From IMG/VR virus record IMGVR_UViG_3300009124_000054, positions 1-33,258 of that record: a stretch of 33,258 bases of DNA. One strand, given 5' to 3'. The DNA comes from a virus. The notes beneath the pieces are model-generated. The model saw only the letters and a list, made by a program, of their open reading frames with translations, was not told where the DNA came from and made no database searches. Position numbers and translations under genes: made by a program. How positions within the stretch are numbered: position 1 is the first letter of the stretch; each line of letters begins with the position of its first letter. This document shows, piece by piece, positions 29,852 to 33,258 of this stretch.

Positions 29852-30511
29852 ATGGCTTTCTGTACAGCTGCAGATGTAGAAACATTTGCTCTTATAGACT
29901 TTTCATCAGAATTAGAAAATCATTTAACCAATGAATTAATACCTATTGTTGAAGACGCTATTAGAGAATATGTTGGATACACAGTAGATTATGGAACTCA
30001 CACTGAAACATTTTCAGGTAATCAAACCAGAGAGTACTTCTTAGACGAAAGACCTGTAAATTCAGTTACTTCTGTAGTAGAAGATGGAACAACACTTACT
30101 TACGGAAACCAAGAAGATTTCTTATGGTATTCAAACGGAAGAATAAGAAGAATAGGTTCTCGTTGGTCTTTTGCTTATCCTGACAATATAAGTGTTACAT
30201 ATACTGCTGGTTATGATACAGGTGGTGGTGTTGGACCTTCTTTGCCAAGAGCATTTAGAGTTGTTGCATCGAGAGCTTCAGCAAGACTATTAGAATCAGC
30301 TTTAGTATTGTCAGCTCAACAAGAGCCTAATGAAATTGTTGCACAAAATCCTTCACAAAATCAAGTAGGTAATTTTACAGCTACAGATTCTGAAGCAGTA
30401 GGTGATTATCAAATAAATTATGTAGGAAACATAGGCATGAACTCAATTGCCGTTTTATCTGGTGCTGATTTAAATATGCTTGGTCAATACAAGAAAACTT
30501 TCTTTTTATAA
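29852..30511 (+). CDS. Head-tail connector (gp6-like adaptor)
   Basis: 219 residues. FCTAADVETFALIDF, ELIPIVEDAIREYVGYTVD, ERPVNSVTSVVEDGTTLTY, NISVTYTAGYDTG and LPRAFRVVASRASARLLES follow the pattern of HK97 gp6-type adaptors, which form the ring below the portal. CAGGAGG lies upstream. The position just after the head genes agrees. Confidence 0.78.
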   Translation: MAFCTAADVETFALIDFSSELENHLTNELIPIVEDAIREYVGYTVDYGTHTETFSGNQTREYFLDERPVNSVTSVVEDGTTLTYGNQEDFLWYSNGRIRRIGSRWSFAYPDNISVTYTAGYDTGGGVGPSLPRAFRVVASRASARLLESALVLSAQQEPNEIVAQNPSQNQVGNFTATDSEAVGDYQINYVGNIGMNSIAVLSGADLNMLGQYKKTFFL

Positions 30512-30513
30512 GA

Positions 30514-30519
30514 TATAAT
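30514..30519 (+). promoter_or_regulatory. -10 box (TATAAT) of an inserted leaderless gene
   Basis: A perfect TATAAT ends 6 nt before the ATG at 30526, between two structural genes, with no Shine-Dalgarno in between. Confidence 0.6.
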
Positions 30520-30525
30520 AGGCTT

Positions 30526-31173
30526 ATGCCTATAAGAAAAGCACCTACACCAGAAGAAGCAAGAAATTTATTTCTTAGATTTCCTAATAAAAAATTAAAA
30601 GACTGGGCTGATGAATGGGGGTGCACTGCTGAAAGAGTTCGTCAAATAAAATTAGAATCTGGTGTAAAGTCTAAATTTAAAATTGATATATCTCTAGCAA
30701 ATAAAATTGCAGAGTACATATCTCAAGGAAAATATACTTTAACTTCTTTAGAAATGTATGAAGAGTTTCCTATTGGAAGAGATGCATTTATGACTTGGAT
30801 GAGAAAAGATAAAGAAGTTCAAAATTTAATTGCTCAAGCTCAAAATGAAGCTCAAAAAAATAAATTAAATCCTAAAGAAAAACAATGTAAATCTTGTAAC
30901 GAAGTAAAAAACATTCTTAATTTTAAAAAAAGTCAAAGATATGCAGATGGATTAATTCCTTACTGTAAAGATTGTATAAATATAAATATTGAAAAAGTTG
31001 CTCCAAATTCAAAAAAAATATGTTTAAAATGCAAAAAAGCAAAATCTAGAAAATCTTTTACAAGGAATATGAATTTTTCTGATGGATTAGTACCATTTTG
31101 TAAAACATGTAAGTCAAATGCTAGAAGAGTTAAAAGGTCAATTAACACAAAACTTTCTGATACCGCAAATTAG
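30526..31173 (+). CDS. HTH plus double zinc-ribbon protein inserted among structural genes
   Basis: 215 residues. N-terminal helix-turn-helix-like part (KLKDWADEWGCTAERVRQIK, 23-42), a second helical part, then two copies of a zinc ribbon: CKSC...YADGLIPYCKDC and CLKC...FSDGLVPFCKTC. The 'C-x-x-C...F...DG...YCK-x-C' unit is the one found in phage endonuclease VII-like proteins, but the nuclease core itself is not seen. It has its own -10 and probably no leader, and is flanked by connector genes, so it looks like a moron or a former homing-type insertion. DNA binding is likely. Confidence 0.65.
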   Translation: MPIRKAPTPEEARNLFLRFPNKKLKDWADEWGCTAERVRQIKLESGVKSKFKIDISLANKIAEYISQGKYTLTSLEMYEEFPIGRDAFMTWMRKDKEVQNLIAQAQNEAQKNKLNPKEKQCKSCNEVKNILNFKKSQRYADGLIPYCKDCININIEKVAPNSKKICLKCKKAKSRKSFTRNMNFSDGLVPFCKTCKSNARRVKRSINTKLSDTAN

Positions 31174-31185
31174 TAAGGTTACTGT

Positions 31186-31191
31186 TAAAGT
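31186..31191 (+). promoter_or_regulatory. -10 box of the head-closure gene
   Basis: TAAAGT (TAnnnT type) ends 6 nt before the ATG at 31198; a short GTTAC/GTAAC hairpin overlaps it. No Shine-Dalgarno is present. Confidence 0.4.
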
Positions 31192-31197
31192 AACAAT

Positions 31198-31548
31198 ATG
31201 GCCGGGAAAATAACAACAAGATTATACACTGATAAAATAAATGTTCAAACATTAGATGATACATCTATTGACGAAAGAGGACTTGAATCAAATAGTTGGG
31301 AAACTACATCATCAAATGTTATTTGTCATATACAAAATTTAGGAAGTCAAGAAAACAGACAAGGTAGAAATACAATACTGACTAATTTCATAATAAGCAT
31401 ACCTAGTAATGTAAATATTGAAGCAGATATGAGATTACAAGATGTTGTTGATACAGATATATATTACGAAATTGATGGAGTAAGGAAGTCTTTTACTAGA
31501 GACAATAGAGTTATTGGAATAACTGTTACTTGTCATACTTTTAACTAA
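31198..31548 (+). CDS. Head-closure / head-tail joining protein
   Basis: 116 residues, strand-rich: RLYTDKINVQTLDDTSIDERG, WETTSSNVICHIQNLGS, ADMRLQDVVDTDIYYEIDGVR. The 'Y-x-D-x-I-x-V...W...V...I...D.....YYEIDGV' layout matches phage head-tail joining proteins (SPP1 gp16-like). It would close the connector below the adaptor ring. Its stop overlaps the start of the next gene (TAATG). Confidence 0.65.
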   Translation: MAGKITTRLYTDKINVQTLDDTSIDERGLESNSWETTSSNVICHIQNLGSQENRQGRNTILTNFIISIPSNVNIEADMRLQDVVDTDIYYEIDGVRKSFTRDNRVIGITVTCHTFN

Positions 31549-33191
31549 TGGCTTATAGACCAGGACAATACGTTCGTGAATTTTTTACGAGCGGTGGTTT
31601 TACTTTAACAGATAGAAGTCCAAAATATGGACCAGGTAAAATACCTTTATTTAAATCTTTGTCAAGATTAAACAAAAAAGAACTTATTTATGCTGTAGGT
31701 TACAACTTATCAACTTTAGGAGCGTTTGGAGTTGACACTGCAATGGTTGGTGCAATACCATATATGGTAGGACAATATGCAAACACAATAAATTCTTTTA
31801 GAAAAAATTTAAAAAACCCATCTAATGTTCTTGGTGGTCAAATAATTGCACGTCAAAAGTTATTAGGAGGAGCTAAATTAGTTGGTAGATTTAGACCTGC
31901 TGTTACTAGTGCTTTAAAAACTAATACTCCAATAGACAGAGCTACAAATATTATTATAGGTAGAGAAACACAAGCTATGTTAAAACAGGCTAGAAGTGCT
32001 GGTACTGCTGGAACTATCGTAAGTTTAATACAATCTGTCAATCCATCTGTAATGGATAATCAGCTTTTAAAACAAGCAGAAATTCCTAATAAAGGAAATG
32101 TATTTGTTAAATGGAGAGATAGAACTTTTGCTGAAGCTTATACGAATGCACCAGACCCATTTTCAAACAATCCAATAATGCAACTTAGAAAAGCACAAGC
32201 CAAAAAAGAAGCAGCTAGGGCTAAAAGAGGTGGCAAAAGTAGAACATACGGTCCAGAACAAATGATTGATTTACAATTTGATATTCCACAAAACCCAGTA
32301 AGTGTAGATAAAGTATTATCTCAGTTATCTCTATCTGATGCAGGATTATTAGTAGGAACTGGTAGAGGGGGAAGGCAGAAGACTATAGCAGAAGCTATGG
32401 AAAGTGCTATTGCAAATCAAAAATACCAAAATGACGCTAACATAATGGGATTATCTCAGTCTGCAAGAAATGAACTTTACAGGCAAAACGAACATGATAG
32501 AGTTGGTAAATTATTATCATTCGGTGAATCATCTAGAACTTATGCAGATAGAGGATTACAGTCAAGTTTAACAGATGCAAGAAATCCTGTTATAGCACCT
32601 GGTGAAAGAGACATAAGAACTATGAATACTACTCAACAAATTGATACACATACTCTTAGAGAAACTAGACAATCAGCTATGACTCAATTTACAAATGCTG
32701 CACAATTAGATGCTGATAATTTAGCTGGAGCTTTACCTACTGATTTGTTCTTTAATAAAGAAGGAATGGACGAATTCAAAAACTTTCTAAGAGCTTTTGG
32801 ACAACCTATTACTAAATTAAACAGTATTACAGGTCCAAGACAAGCAGCTCGATTGCTTTCTTCTGCTATAACTATGATTAGTCATCAAGAACTAGGAGAA
32901 AATATTGTAAACATATTTACACAATCTAATGCAATTGATAGATTTTCTACAACATTAATAAGCCAAGGATATACAAATTTAGGTAATCAACTCAGAGCAT
33001 TATACAATTTTGATAGAGACGACATTAGGTCTCCAAGACCACAGGGGATATATGCAACAAGATTATCAGAAATAAATAGATTAAAAGAAGTTAATAAGAG
33101 CGGAGCTCAGATAACTAAAATGTTTCTTACAGATTCAGGTGGTGAGTACTTATCAGACCTCAGATTTAGACCTGCTGGTGAGTTAATATAT
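31548..33191 (+). CDS. Truncated long structural protein
   Basis: 548 real codons; the frame then runs into adapter sequence, which adds six false residues (LSLIHI) before a stop. The C-terminus is therefore missing. The N-terminus has a hydrophobic part (about 47-75, YAVGYNLSTLGAFGVDTAMVG), followed by long basic, Gln/Asn-rich segments. No family recognised. The place after the connectors and the length suggest a minor head or internal virion protein, but tail function is possible. Confidence 0.65.
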
Positions 33192-33258
33192 CTGTCTCTT
33201 ATACACATCTGACGCTGCCGACGATCTACTCTGTGTAGATCTCGGTGGTCGCCGTATC
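33192..33258. other. Sequencing adapter remnant (Nextera i5 side)
   Basis: 33192-33224 is the reverse complement of the Nextera read-1 adapter, starting CTGTCTCTTATACACATCT. 33225-33232 (TCTACTCT) is the reverse complement of i5 index 504 as I recall it, and the rest is the P5 flow-cell sequence. Not phage DNA. Confidence 0.97.

Noticed and set aside
42-33191. tRNA genes
   Set aside because: I looked for T-loop sequences of the GGTTCGAATCC kind near plausible acceptor stems and found none; a tRNAscan run would be decisive.

Overview
The window is one AT-rich fragment of a tailed double-stranded DNA phage (HK97-type head genes). It carries Illumina Nextera adapter sequence at both ends (1-41 and 33192-33258), so the real insert is 42-33191 and the genes at both edges are cut. 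The host is most likely an actinobacterium. Three signs point that way: a WhiB-type iron-sulfur regulator, a perfect mycobacterial-type LexA/SOS box in its promoter, and several genes whose -10 box lies 6-8 nt before the start codon, as in leaderless transcription. The low GC (about a third in most sampled lines) suggests a streamlined aquatic actinobacterium rather than a soil one. That last step is inference.

Layout. (1) 42-3086, minus strand: a lysozyme-like protein and a chain of about ten very small genes, many coupled by TAATG stop/start overlaps. (2) 3087-3603: a divergent promoter region and about 430 nt of apparently structured, non-coding transcript behind a TTGACA/TAATAT promoter. 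(3) 3604-8001, plus strand: early or replication-type genes, including a helix-turn-helix protein, a DUF932/TIGR03299 protein, a possible helicase-loader-like protein, SSB and small unknowns. (4) 8002-8504: a convergent intergenic region with iteron-like repeats, a candidate replication origin, and a strong hairpin. (5) 8505-19139, minus strand: a roughly 10.6 kb accessory cluster. It starts with a PD-(D/E)XK nuclease and a run of tiny Cys-rich genes, continues through unknown genes, and ends with a class II glutamine amidotransferase, two glutamine-synthetase-fold amidoligase-like proteins and a 55-residue membrane protein. (6) 19398-33191, plus strand: the packaging and head module (terS, whiB, DnaQ-like exonuclease, SET-domain protein, HNH, Zn-ribbon, terL, portal fusion, prohead protease, major capsid protein, basic mini-proteins, head-tail connectors and a truncated long structural protein).

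The most interesting parts are the amidotransferase plus double amidoligase cluster, which looks like a glutamine-fed amide-bond-forming pathway, and a family of repeated leader RNAs (17126-17208, 17326-17449, 17753-17910, with a degenerate copy near 16449-16485). These leaders show compensatory base changes and sit in front of the small genes of the same operon. Parts of this block are visibly richer in GC than the rest of the fragment, which suggests separate acquisition. No tRNA, integrase, CRISPR array, DNA polymerase or tail-fibre gene is visible in the window.
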